From Euzebyaceae bacterium (GTDB lineage: Bacteria; Actinomycetota; Nitriliruptoria; Euzebyales; Egibacteraceae), in contig JACCXR010000250.1 in NCBI GenBank assembly GCA_013696915.1, positions 1 to 10,417 of the forward strand: 10,417 bases of DNA, given 5' to 3'. A program made the position numbers and the translations under genes. The notes under the pieces are model-generated. The model saw only the letters and a program-made list of their open reading frames with translations. It did not search any database and was not told the origin of the DNA. The first letter of the stretch is position 1; the number at the start of each line of letters is the position of its first letter. Below, piece after piece: positions 1 to 6,264 of this stretch.

Positions 1-716
1 CGGCGGCGCCGGAGGGCGAGCCTGCTGGCGAGGCGGCGGGCCAGCGGGCCGACGGCCCGGCGCATCTGCGCCTGCTCCTCGGCCGTGACGGTGAAGAAGT
101 CGACCTCCCACGGCGGCGGCCTCGCGAGCTTGCGGGCCGCCCGCTCCGGTCCGACGGCCTCGGCCTGTCGCCGGCGGACCTCCGCCTCGACCTCCTCGCG
201 GAACCGGCGCAGCAGCAGCTCGATCCGGTCGCGGGCGATGCGCTGCGCCAGCGGGTCGTCCGCGGGCGGCGCGGCATCGAGCAGCCTGCGGAGCAGACCC
301 GCGAGGTTGATGTCCCGGAAGACCCGGTAGACGAAGTACGCGGCCGTCCCGTCGCGGCTCTCGACGCGCCCGTAGGAGCTCACGGCCTCGCGGGCGATCG
401 CGCCCACGTGCGTCTCGTCGCCCGCGAGGATGCGCGCGACGAGCTCGGCGAGGAACTCGGCGACGTCGCGCGGCGCTGGCGCCGGGTCGTCCCCGCCGCC
501 CGAGCGTGCCGGGAAGTACAGGTCGAACAGCGTGTCGAACGCCGGGCGGTGCGCCGCCGACGAGGTGAGCGTCGCGGCCAGCGCCTCCCGCAGCGCGCGG
601 CGGTCGAGCAGGTCGACGGCGGCGGTCGCCCGCAGGGCGTCGAGGTGGTTGCTGATCGCGACCGGCAGCCCGCTCCCGCGCAGGGCCCGCGCGAGCTCGC
701 CGACCCTGGCCTGCAC
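1..716 (-). CDS. VWA/CoxE-like protein, partner of the MoxR ATPase (partial, 3' end beyond window)
   Basis: The frame reads open from a GTG at 716 to the window edge, giving 238 residues. The N-terminal part has the look of CoxE-like von Willebrand A proteins: 'LARALRGSGLPVAISNHLDA' at residues 9-27, then 'DLLDRRALREAL' (35-46) and 'FDTLFDLYF' (60-68). Residues 155-200 are an Arg/Glu-rich helical stretch, followed by 'PPPWEVDFFTVT'. The VWA domain with its MIDAS metal site is normally C-terminal in this family and would lie outside the window, so it is not seen. The GTG lies 18 bp after the MoxR stop, and no ATG is available in frame between the genes. A clear Shine-Dalgarno is lacking, so translational coupling to the ATPase is likely. 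MoxR-VWA pairs are known to act as chaperone-like modules for metal-cofactor insertion or complex assembly; the substrate here is unknown. Confidence 0.8.
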   Translation of the reverse strand, partial: MQARVGELARALRGSGLPVAISNHLDALRATAAVDLLDRRALREALAATLTSSAAHRPAFDTLFDLYFPARSGGGDDPAPAPRDVAEFLAELVARILAGDETHVGAIAREAVSSYGRVESRDGTAAYFVYRVFRDINLAGLLRRLLDAAPPADDPLAQRIARDRIELLLRRFREEVEAEVRRRQAEAVGPERAARKLARPPPWEVDFFTVTAEEQAQMRRAVGPLARRLASRLALRRR

Positions 717-733
717 CCCCGGCGTCGCGGTGG

Positions 734-1630
734 TCAGCGGTGGGTCCCCCCGGCGCCCAGGTGGGCGAGCGCCCTCTCGACGTCGCTCTGGTGCTTGAGC
801 AGCACGGTGATGGTCGCTCGGACGACGCCCTCGTCGATCCCGTCGTAGCCGAGCTCGAGCAGCGTGCGCGCCCAGTCGAGCGTCTCGGAGATCGACGGCG
901 CCTTCTTCAGCTCCAGCCGCCGCAGCGACCGCACGATCCCGACGAGCTGGTCGGCGAGCGCGTCGGCCACCTCAGGCACGCGCGCCAGGACGATCGCGCG
1001 CTCCCGCTCGAGGTCCGGATAGTCCATGTGCAGGTAGAGGCAGCGCCGCTTCAGCGCCTCCGAGAGCTCCCTGGTGTCGTTCGAGGTCAAGACGACGTAG
1101 GGGCGGCGCACGGCGGTGACCGTGCCCATCTCCGGAACCGTGACCTGGAAGTCCGACAGCACCTCCAGCAGCAGCGCCTCGAACTCGAAGTCGACCTTGT
1201 CGACCTCGTCGATCAGCAGGACCGTCGCTGCCTCGGTGGTGATGGCGTCGAGCAGCGGCCGCGACAGCAGGTACTCGGCCGAGAAGATGTCGTCGTGGGT
1301 CGCCTCCCACCGGCGCGGGGACGAGGCGTCGGCCTGAATGCGCAGGAGCTGCTTGGCGTAGTTCCACTCGTAGAGGGCCTTCGCCTCGTCCAGGCCCTCG
1401 TAGCACTGCAGCCGCAGCAGCCGCGCGCCCTTCGCGCTGGCGATCGCCTTCGCCAGCTCGGTCTTGCCGACGCCGGCCGGACCCTCGACGAGGATCGGCT
1501 TGCCGAGCCGGTCGGCGAGGAACGCGACCGTCGCGATCGACGGGTCCGACAGGTAGCCGACCGCCTCCAGCCGTGCTGCGACGTCCGCCGGCGTCGCGAA
1601 GGCCGCGACGTCCTCCGCGGTCGTCGTCAC
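734..1630 (-). CDS. MoxR-family AAA+ ATPase
   Basis: This 298-residue AAA+ ATPase has Walker A GPAGVGKT (residues 50-57), Walker B VLLIDEVDK (137-145), sensor-1 LTSND (181-185) and an arginine-finger region EALKRRCLYL (191-200). These features and the length fit the MoxR/CoxD-like group, which remodels or activates partner proteins together with a VWA protein. The GTG start at 1630-1628 overlaps the proA stop (GTGA), so it is translated by coupling from proA. The downstream VWA/CoxE-like gene starts 18 bp after its stop. The role of the pair is not shown by the sequence. By analogy with CoxD/CoxE and MoxR systems it may assist maturation of a metalloenzyme, but no such enzyme is in the window. 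The AAA+ assignment is firm; the subfamily is likely. Confidence 0.93.
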   Translation of the reverse strand: MTTTAEDVAAFATPADVAARLEAVGYLSDPSIATVAFLADRLGKPILVEGPAGVGKTELAKAIASAKGARLLRLQCYEGLDEAKALYEWNYAKQLLRIQADASSPRRWEATHDDIFSAEYLLSRPLLDAITTEAATVLLIDEVDKVDFEFEALLLEVLSDFQVTVPEMGTVTAVRRPYVVLTSNDTRELSEALKRRCLYLHMDYPDLERERAIVLARVPEVADALADQLVGIVRSLRRLELKKAPSISETLDWARTLLELGYDGIDEGVVRATITVLLKHQSDVERALAHLGAGGTHR

Positions 1631-2871
1631 CCCCGCACCTGGCCGTCCCCCTCGACGACGTACTTGGTCGTGGTGAGCTCGCGCAGCCCCATGGGGCCGC
1701 GGGCGTGGAGCTTCTGGGTGGAGATGCCGATCTCCGCCCCGAACCCGAACTCGCCGCCGTCGGTGAAACGGGTCGAGGCGTTGACGACGACGGCGGCCGC
1801 GTCGACCTCGGCGCAGAAGCGGCGGGCGGCCCCCCGGTCCTCGGTGACGATCGCCTCCGTGTGCATGGTGCCGTGGGCGGCGATGTGGGCGATCGCATCG
1901 TCAAGGCCGTCCACGACCCGCACGGCCAGCTTGAAATCGCCGAACTCGGTGTCCCAGTCCGCCGGCGCGGCGGGCTCGGCGCCGGCCAGGCGCTGGGCCT
2001 GCGCGTCGCCGACGAGCTCGACCCCGGCGTCGCGCAGGTCCCGAGCCACCGCGGGGAGGAAGGACTCCGCGATGCCGGCGTGCACCAGGAGGGTCTCCGC
2101 GGCGTTGCACACGCTGGGCCGCTGCGCCTTGGCGTTCACGACGATCGCGCGGGCTTTCGCCGGATCCGCGGCGACGTCGACGTACACGTGGCAGTTGCCG
2201 ACGCCGGTCTCCACGACCGGCACCTGGGCGTCTTGCACGACCGCCTGGATCAGCCCGGCACCGCCGCGCGGGATCAGCAGGTCGACAAGGCCGCGGGCGC
2301 GGGTCAGCTCCTTGACCGATCCGCGGTCGGTGTCCGAGACCAGGCATACGAGGTCCGCCGGCAGGTCGACCGACTCCAGCGCGCCGCGGACCAGCCCGGC
2401 GAGCGCGGTGTTCGAGTGGATCGCCGTCGAGGACCCCCGCAGCACGCAGGCGTTGCCGCTCTTCAGCGCGAGACCGGCCGCGTCGACGGTGACGTTGGGA
2501 CGGCCTTCGTACACCATCGCGATGACCCCGAGGGGGACGCGGACCTGGCGCAGCTCGAGCCCGTTCGGCAGCGTCGAGCCGCGGACGACCTCGCCGACCG
2601 GGTCGGCGAGCCGGACGAGGTCCCGGACCGCCCCGGCGATGCCGTGCAGCCGTTCCGGGGTGAGCGTCAGCCGGTCCTGCAGCGCCGGCGACAGTCCGTC
2701 CTCGCGGGCGGCGTCGAGGTCGCGGGCGTTCGCGGCGAGGATCTCGTCGTGCCCCCGGTCGAGTGCTGCGGCGATCGCCTCGAGCGCCGCGTCCTTCCGA
2801 CGCGTCGAGGCGCGTGCGAGGTGCGGCGCGGCGGCCTTGGCGGCGGCGCAGACCTGCAGGACAGCGGACAC
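1627..2871 (-). CDS. proA: Gamma-glutamyl phosphate reductase (glutamate-5-semialdehyde dehydrogenase)
   Basis: ProA catalyses the NADPH-dependent reduction of gamma-glutamyl phosphate to glutamate-5-semialdehyde, the second step of proline synthesis in the cytoplasm. The 414-residue product matches the usual family length. The nucleophilic cysteine is Cys255 in 'QRPSVCNAAETLLVH'. Other family signatures are 'LGVIAMVYEGRPNVTVDAAG' (114-133), 'LALKSGNACVLRG' and the C-terminal 'GEFGFGAEIGIS' (373-384) followed by 'GPMGLRELTTTKYV'. The chosen GTG at 2871 is preceded by GGGAGG with 7-nt spacing. The frame is open for another 350 codons upstream, but that part has no family similarity and lies antisense to other genes. 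ProB, which makes the substrate, is not adjacent; the divergent neighbour is unrelated. The 3' end overlaps the MoxR gene by 4 bp. Confidence 0.97.
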   Translation of the reverse strand: MSAVLQVCAAAKAAAPHLARASTRRKDAALEAIAAALDRGHDEILAANARDLDAAREDGLSPALQDRLTLTPERLHGIAGAVRDLVRLADPVGEVVRGSTLPNGLELRQVRVPLGVIAMVYEGRPNVTVDAAGLALKSGNACVLRGSSTAIHSNTALAGLVRGALESVDLPADLVCLVSDTDRGSVKELTRARGLVDLLIPRGGAGLIQAVVQDAQVPVVETGVGNCHVYVDVAADPAKARAIVVNAKAQRPSVCNAAETLLVHAGIAESFLPAVARDLRDAGVELVGDAQAQRLAGAEPAAPADWDTEFGDFKLAVRVVDGLDDAIAHIAAHGTMHTEAIVTEDRGAARRFCAEVDAAAVVVNASTRFTDGGEFGFGAEIGISTQKLHARGPMGLRELTTTKYVVEGDGQVRG

Positions 2872-2979
2872 AGTCGGACCTCCCAGTGGTGGAAAGGGCA
2901 ATCGTAGCCCCGCCTCCCCGGGGCCGGACGCACCCGTGGGCGTACCCTCGTGGCACGCGACCGGGAGGGAAACCAGGGC
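2872..2979. promoter_or_regulatory. Divergent promoter region between proA and the coiled-coil gene
   Basis: This 108-bp gap separates two divergent starts. For proA (minus) a TACGAT -10-like hexamer lies at 2906-2901, followed about 30 bp on by a GGGAGG ribosome-binding site (about 2879-2884). For the plus gene, TACCCT at 2943-2948 fits TANNNT and sits 31 bp before the ATG, with GGGAGGGA at 2963-2970 as ribosome-binding site. No convincing -35 boxes are visible for either. The centre holds a CCCCGGGG palindrome (2916-2923). The ribosome-binding sites are secure; the promoter calls are weak. Confidence 0.4.
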
Positions 2980-3486
2980 ATGACCGATTTCGAGGCGACG
3001 CTGCGCGCGAAGCTGGCCCGCAACGCAGAGCTGGCGCGCGAACGCGAGCAGGCCGAGGTGGAGATGGACCGGGTGATCTCGGATCAACGCGCGGCCGAGG
3101 AGCGCGCGGCCGCCGAGCGCGCCGAGGCGCAGAAGGCCCGCCACGCCGAGCTCGTGGAGCATCTCAAGGCGCTCGTGCTCCAGCTCAAGGAGTCCTCCCC
3201 CGAGACGTTCATCGTGCGCACGGGCTGGACGCAGTCCGGTGAGGAGTTCATCACCAAGCTGTCGACCCGGCTGCTCGAGCCGGCGCGGTCGCTGTTCATC
3301 GAGCTGGACCGGGACGACGACGAAGTCCTCGCCCGCTGGACCAGCGACCTGGGCAACACCATCGAGCTTTGGCGCCTGGTGGAGATGACGCCGCAGATGC
3401 TCGCCGAACTGGTCGTCCAGGTCGCCGACCAGGAGGCGTGGCGCGGGCGGTCCGCGCCGCCGCCGTTCCCCGGCGCCCGCGCGTAG
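2980..3486 (+). CDS. Hypothetical protein with N-terminal coiled coil
   Basis: I do not recognise this 168-residue protein. Residues 5-72 are almost all Ala/Glu/Arg/Lys/Leu with heptad-like character ('ERAAAERAEAQKARHAELVE'), predicting a long helix or coiled coil. Residues 75-155 are a mixed, folded-looking segment containing 'ETFIVRTGWTQSGEEFITKL' and 'WTSDLGNTIELWRLVEMTP'. The C-terminus is a Pro/Gly/Ala tail. There is no signal peptide or membrane segment, so it is probably cytoplasmic. The ATG at 2980 was chosen because GGGAGGGA lies 9 nt upstream; an in-frame GTG at 2950 is less well placed. It diverges from proA and ends at a likely hairpin terminator, so it is probably a single-gene unit. 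High third-position GC along the frame supports it as coding. Confidence 0.75.
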   Translation: MTDFEATLRAKLARNAELAREREQAEVEMDRVISDQRAAEERAAAERAEAQKARHAELVEHLKALVLQLKESSPETFIVRTGWTQSGEEFITKLSTRLLEPARSLFIELDRDDDEVLARWTSDLGNTIELWRLVEMTPQMLAELVVQVADQEAWRGRSAPPPFPGARA

Positions 3487-3497
3487 CTGGACGATCA

Positions 3498-3520
3498 CGC
3501 CTCCGGGCATGGCGGAGGCG
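3498..3520 (+). terminator. Hairpin after the coiled-coil gene
   Basis: CGCCTCCG (3498-3505) and CGGAGGCG (3513-3520) form an 8-bp stem with a 7-nt loop, starting 12 bp after the TAG stop. There is no T-run, as is common for high-GC actinobacterial terminators, so the function is inferred from stem strength and position. Confidence 0.45.
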
Positions 3521-3745
3521 CCGGCCGCGCACGGCGGGACGATCCTGGGCCCGCCGCCCGGGCTTGGGGACTGAGGACTCGAGGAGCCGGAGGGCGACGG
3601 TGTGTGGTGCCCGCGGCCGGCGAGCCCGACCGCACCCGCGACGCCGACGGCGCCCACCAGCCCGACCACTCCGGGCGGCGGGCGTCCACAGGCACGGCGC
3701 AGCGATGCCCGCTGGCCCGCGGGGACGCGCATACGATCCCACACC
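3521..3745. promoter_or_regulatory. Intergenic stretch with leaderless promoter of the nucleotidyltransferase
   Basis: Most of this stretch is featureless GC-rich DNA. At its end, TACGAT (3732-3737) fits the actinobacterial TANNNT -10 and stands only 8 nt before the ATG at 3746, which implies a leaderless mRNA; no Shine-Dalgarno is present. No clear -35 element was found. TCCCA (3737-3741) and TGGGA (3747-3751) form a short inverted repeat across the expected transcription start and start codon. This could be an operator or a coincidence. Confidence 0.4.
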
Positions 3746-4669
3746 ATGGGAGCGCCCGCGCCGCGATACGACGACGACGCCCACACCGGCATGTGGGTCC
3801 GCGCCGAACGCGAGTGGGCCGGGATGAGCCGGGCCGAGTTCGTCGAGCGCCTGCGCACCGACCCGCTGTACCCCAGGACCGACCGCGACGAGCGCTGGCT
3901 GACCGACGTCGAGGCCGGCATCGGCGTGCTGGACCTGCACTACCCCGACATCGCCGCGCTGGGGCGGGCGAGCTCGCCGCCGCGCCCGGAGTGGTGGGAG
4001 AGCGGCTACGAGCACGACCTGGAGTTCGCCTACTCCGGCCGCGGAAAGGACACGGAGTCCACCCCCTACCGTCGTCAGTACTGGGCGCACGTCATCACCG
4101 TCCGCGAGGAGCTCGACCGCTACAACGCCGGCGGGGACATCGATTGGCGACGGCAGCTGCGGGTCGTCTGCCGGCTGCTGAACGCCTACGAGGTCGCCTA
4201 CGTGCTCATCGGCACCGGCGCCGGGATCGCCCACGGCGCCGACGTGAAGACCGACGACCTGGACCTCGTGCCCCGCACGGACCCGGGCAACCTGCAGCGG
4301 CTGTGCGACGCCCTGAACATCCTGGGGCCGCGCTGGTGGGACCCCGACCGGCCGGAGGGGCGGCGCATCGACGGACGGCTCCTCGAGCGGCGCCACTTCG
4401 GCACCGACGACGTGGCGCTGACGCTCCGCACGCGCCTCGGCCGCATCGACGTGGTCCTTCGACCGCGGGGGTTCGAGGCCGGCTACGAGGCGCTCGCGCC
4501 GCGCATGGTCACCCGCCTCGACCAGGGCGTCGAGCTCCACCTCGCGAGCCTCGACGACGTCATCGCCTCCAAAGAGCTCCTCGACCGGCCCAAGGACCGC
4601 CGGCAGCTCCCCGCGCTCCACCGGGTCCGCGACGAGCGGCCCGCCGGTGGGCAGGCTCCCAGCGACTAG
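3746..4669 (+). CDS. Nucleotidyltransferase-fold protein (AbiEii/MNT-like) with N-terminal HTH-like domain
   Basis: This 307-residue protein appears to have two parts. Residues 16-75 resemble an XRE-type helix-turn-helix: 'WVRAEREWAGMSRAEFVERL' (17-36), then 'WLTDVEAGIGVLDLHYPDIAAL' in the position of the 'lsriErG' helix. Residues 140-295 carry the minimal nucleotidyltransferase fold: 'YVLIGTGAGIAHG' (152-164) in place of the usual GG motif, 'KTDDLDLVP' (168-176) giving the metal-binding pair Asp171/Asp173, and a third carboxylate Asp235 in 'GRIDVVLRP'. The tail 'ASLDDVIASKELLDRPKDRR' (267-286) is typical of stand-alone relatives of the AbiEii type. Related proteins act as toxins or antitoxins that transfer nucleotides to tRNA or protein. 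The role here is unknown. The ATG at 3746 is favoured by a -10 element 8 nt upstream; an in-frame extension to 3602 is low-complexity. A VapBC pair follows 146 bp downstream under its own promoter. Confidence 0.82.
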   Translation: MGAPAPRYDDDAHTGMWVRAEREWAGMSRAEFVERLRTDPLYPRTDRDERWLTDVEAGIGVLDLHYPDIAALGRASSPPRPEWWESGYEHDLEFAYSGRGKDTESTPYRRQYWAHVITVREELDRYNAGGDIDWRRQLRVVCRLLNAYEVAYVLIGTGAGIAHGADVKTDDLDLVPRTDPGNLQRLCDALNILGPRWWDPDRPEGRRIDGRLLERRHFGTDDVALTLRTRLGRIDVVLRPRGFEAGYEALAPRMVTRLDQGVELHLASLDDVIASKELLDRPKDRRQLPALHRVRDERPAGGQAPSD

Positions 4670-4698
4670 GCGCTGCCTGCCCTGCTCACGGGCGTTCT

Positions 4699-4734
4699 CT
4701 CGGCGGTGGGGAGTTCGGCCAGCGGACCGCCGAG
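4699..4734 (+). terminator. Inverted repeat between the nucleotidyltransferase and vapB
   Basis: CTCGGCGGT (4699-4707) and ACCGCCGAG (4726-4734) are perfect 9-bp arms around an 18-nt loop, 30 bp after the nucleotidyltransferase stop. A hairpin here would separate that gene from vapBC. No T-tract follows. Confidence 0.4.
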
Positions 4735-4775
4735 GCGGCCGCGGCCAGACCGGTCGGCGAACCTGACCCGTGCCC

Positions 4776-4815
4776 TGCATCAAGGCATCATCGTCATTCA
4801 TGCTAAGATGCGGCC
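4776..4815 (+). promoter_or_regulatory. vapBC promoter with possible VapB operator
   Basis: TAAGAT at 4804-4809, preceded by TGC (extended -10), lies 6 nt before the ATG at 4816, so the vapB transcript is probably leaderless. No Shine-Dalgarno is present. GCATC (4785-4789) and GATGC (4807-4811) form an inverted repeat that straddles the -10, and extra GCAT/ATGC half-sites occur at 4777-4780 and 4800-4803. VapBC complexes usually bind such repeats to repress their own operon. This site is inferred from position only. Confidence 0.5.
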
Positions 4816-5073
4816 ATGAGGACGACGGTGACCCTCGAACCCGACATCGCGGCGCGGCTCAAGGAACGCGCGCAGGAGCTGGGGGTGCCGTTCAAGGACG
4901 TGCTCAACAGCACGCTGCGCGCCGGTCTGGGCGGAGACTTCGAGCGTCGGCCCTTTACGCAGCAGACGGCTTCGCTCGGTCTGCGCCCCGGCATCGACCT
5001 CGACCGCGCGCGGCGACTCGCCGATGAGCTCGAGGATGCCGAGATCGTCCGCAAGCTCGAGCTGCGCAAGTGA
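4816..5073 (+). CDS. vapB: VapB-type antitoxin, ribbon-helix-helix
   Basis: This 85-residue protein begins with a ribbon-helix-helix DNA-binding domain: a short basic strand 'RTTVTLEPDI' (2-11), then helices 'AARLKERAQELG' and 'FKDVLNSTLRAGL' (26-38). The C-terminal half (about 45-85, 'GIDLDRARRLADELEDAEIV' and following) is acidic and helical, as expected for the segment that wraps the toxin active site. In this family the antitoxin neutralises the VapC ribonuclease and represses the operon. The stop overlaps the toxin GTG start in GTGA, so the two are translationally coupled. Location and partner make the identification firm, though the exact VapB subtype was not determined. Confidence 0.9.
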   Translation: MRTTVTLEPDIAARLKERAQELGVPFKDVLNSTLRAGLGGDFERRPFTQQTASLGLRPGIDLDRARRLADELEDAEIVRKLELRK

Positions 5074-5501
5074 AGCTCGTCGACACCAACCTGCTGCTCT
5101 ACGCGGTCGACGACACCGCACCGCTGCACGACGCCGCGAGGACGTGGCTCGAGCAGCACCTGTCGGGCACCGAGACGGTCGGTTTCGCCTGGAACGCGCT
5201 GCTGGGCTTTCTGCGCCTGTCGACGAACCCCCGCGTCTTCACCTCGCCGTTGACTGCCGAGGCAGCCCTCGACCGGATCGAGACCTGGCTGGCCCAGCCG
5301 TCCGCCACCGTGCTGCACCCCACGAGGCGACACGCGGCGGTGCTTCGAGACCTGCTCGCACCTCTTGGCACCGCCGGCAACCTCACCAGCGACGCGCACA
5401 TCGCCGCGCTCGCGGTCGAGCACGGCGCCCAGGTCTGCTCCACCGACGACGACTTCGCCCGCTTCGCCGGCGTCGAGTCGGTGAACCCCCTGCGTCGGTG
5501 A
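5070..5501 (+). CDS. vapC: VapC-type toxin, PIN-domain ribonuclease
   Basis: This 143-residue PIN-domain protein is of normal VapC length. It opens with the strand and first catalytic aspartate 'KLVDTNLLLYAVD' (Asp5), and has the later acidic cluster 'NLTSDAHIAALAVEHGA' (Asp108) and 'STDDDFARF' (Asp126/Asp128). VapC toxins are Mg-dependent endoribonucleases that cut tRNA or rRNA and arrest growth when the antitoxin is degraded. The middle segment 'WNALLGFLRLSTNPRVF' (41-57) has no Glu where many VapCs carry the second acidic residue; from memory, relatives with the '[FL]LRxxTNPRVF' signature share this. The GTG start overlaps the vapB stop by 4 bp. The target cannot be told from the sequence. 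Confidence 0.92.
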   Translation: MKLVDTNLLLYAVDDTAPLHDAARTWLEQHLSGTETVGFAWNALLGFLRLSTNPRVFTSPLTAEAALDRIETWLAQPSATVLHPTRRHAAVLRDLLAPLGTAGNLTSDAHIAALAVEHGAQVCSTDDDFARFAGVESVNPLRR

Positions 5502-5909
5502 CGAGCGAGGCTCTCACCCCATCGTCGGGGGAAGCCGACCCCGCGCGAGCCACATGATCCGGGCGTTGTCGGCCCGGCACTCGCTGCTGCGTCTGAGGCG
5601 CGAGGACGGCCGATCTCCGGCGTCTCAGCGCTGCCGTAGAGGCGGCGGTGTCAGCCGTGGCCGCAGGTTGCAGGCGCGCGGTAGGTCCCGTTGCGAGGGC
5701 CCTGCGGCCGATCAGCCACGGGCCGGGGGGCCGCCACGTCACGCGCCAGATCCCCCAGACGCGCGGCGCCGGCGCGATGGCCGCTGGCGAGCGCGCGGTC
5801 GAGGGCCGCGTGCGTCCCCACGGGCGAGGGCGCGAGCGCGATGCGCGAGCAGGCTTAACTGCGGAACAACGGCCAGTGCGCGAGCCGATGACAAAGCCTC
5901 CGCGGAGGT
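5502..5909. other. Gene-poor spacer between vapC and the HMA genes
   Basis: These 408 bp lie between two convergent units and hold no convincing intact gene. A weak hairpin just after vapC is GTCGG (5524-5528) with CCGAC (5535-5539). A CCTCCGCGGAGG palindrome at 5897-5908 lies just beyond the HMA-gene stop and, read on the minus strand, is followed by CTTTGT, so it may be a weak terminator. A stop-bounded minus-strand frame (5651-5854) has strongly GC-biased third positions and may be a gene remnant. Confidence 0.5.
5651..5854 (-). pseudogene. Possible decayed coding remnant
   Basis: The minus-strand frame between TAA (5857-5855) and TGA (5653-5651) encodes 67 residues. Its first half has codon third positions that are almost all G or C, as in the real genes nearby. 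It includes 'GTHAALDRALASGHRAGAAR' and 'LGDLARDVAAP', which look like helical protein. There is no ATG and no ribosome-binding site; a GTG occurs inside. I cannot assign a family, and chance in such GC-rich DNA is possible. Confidence 0.2.
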
Positions 5910-6233
5910 TCACCGGTTGCGGGCCACCCGCAGCTCGCGTTCCTCGTCCTCGAACGTGCGGACCTTCTCCGGATCGCGGTAGGTGTAGCCGACGTGCTCC
6001 AGCGTTCGGCGCAGCTGGTCGGGCGTCACCTTGGCCGGGTCGTACCGGACCAGTCCTTCCTCGTGGGCAAGCGACACGCCGACGTCGTGCACGCCGTCGA
6101 TCCGCTCGTAGGCCTTGCGGATCGTCGAGGTGCAGAACGAACAGGACATCCCGCCGATCTTCATCCGGTAGGACGCCTGCGCCTCCGGCTGAGCTTCCTC
6201 GGTGGGGGGCGCGACGGGCCCGTCGAGCGTCAT
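5910..6233 (-). CDS. Heavy-metal-associated (HMA) domain protein, probably truncated
   Basis: The 107-residue product has an acidic/Pro-rich leader (1-22), then an HMA ferredoxin-like fold at about 23-88 with metal-binding motif GMSCSFC (28-34; Cys31 and Cys34). It ends in a charged helix 'DPEKVRTFEDEERELRVARN' (87-106). HMA domains bind soft metals such as Cu(I), Hg(II) or Zn(II). The ATG at 6233 has AGGAG 5 nt upstream; the longer in-frame extension upstream is antisense-like. It lies 31 bp after the other HMA gene and belongs to its operon. From memory, relatives with 'GGMSCSFCTSTI' and the 'TFEEEE.EL..' helix continue into several membrane helices. Here the protein stops exactly where the first would begin, and none is found downstream, so it looks like the detached cytoplasmic head of a metal transporter. 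It could instead be a stand-alone metallochaperone. Confidence 0.85.
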   Translation of the reverse strand: MTLDGPVAPPTEEAQPEAQASYRMKIGGMSCSFCTSTIRKAYERIDGVHDVGVSLAHEEGLVRYDPAKVTPDQLRRTLEHVGYTYRDPEKVRTFEDEERELRVARNR

Positions 6234-6264
6234 TTCGGCTCCTGCGCGTATGCGTCCGCGACGA

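Noticed and set aside
740..2983. 747-codon open frame on the plus strand, antisense to moxR and proA
   Set aside because: It is a composition shadow: both minus-strand genes are strongly identified by catalytic motifs, and the antisense product is Arg/Gln/Val-rich without domain character.
2872..3921. Upstream extension of the proA frame, including a Gly/Val/Ala-rich stretch resembling a signal peptide (about 3580-3735, minus strand)
   Set aside because: It has no stop before ProA and runs antisense to the coiled-coil gene, and ProA has its own ribosome-binding site and normal length. The hydrophobic stretch is a low-complexity shadow.
3296..4801. 501-codon minus-strand frame opposite the nucleotidyltransferase
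   Set aside because: It is a shadow of the plus-strand gene, which shows family motifs; no ribosome-binding site or domain was seen.
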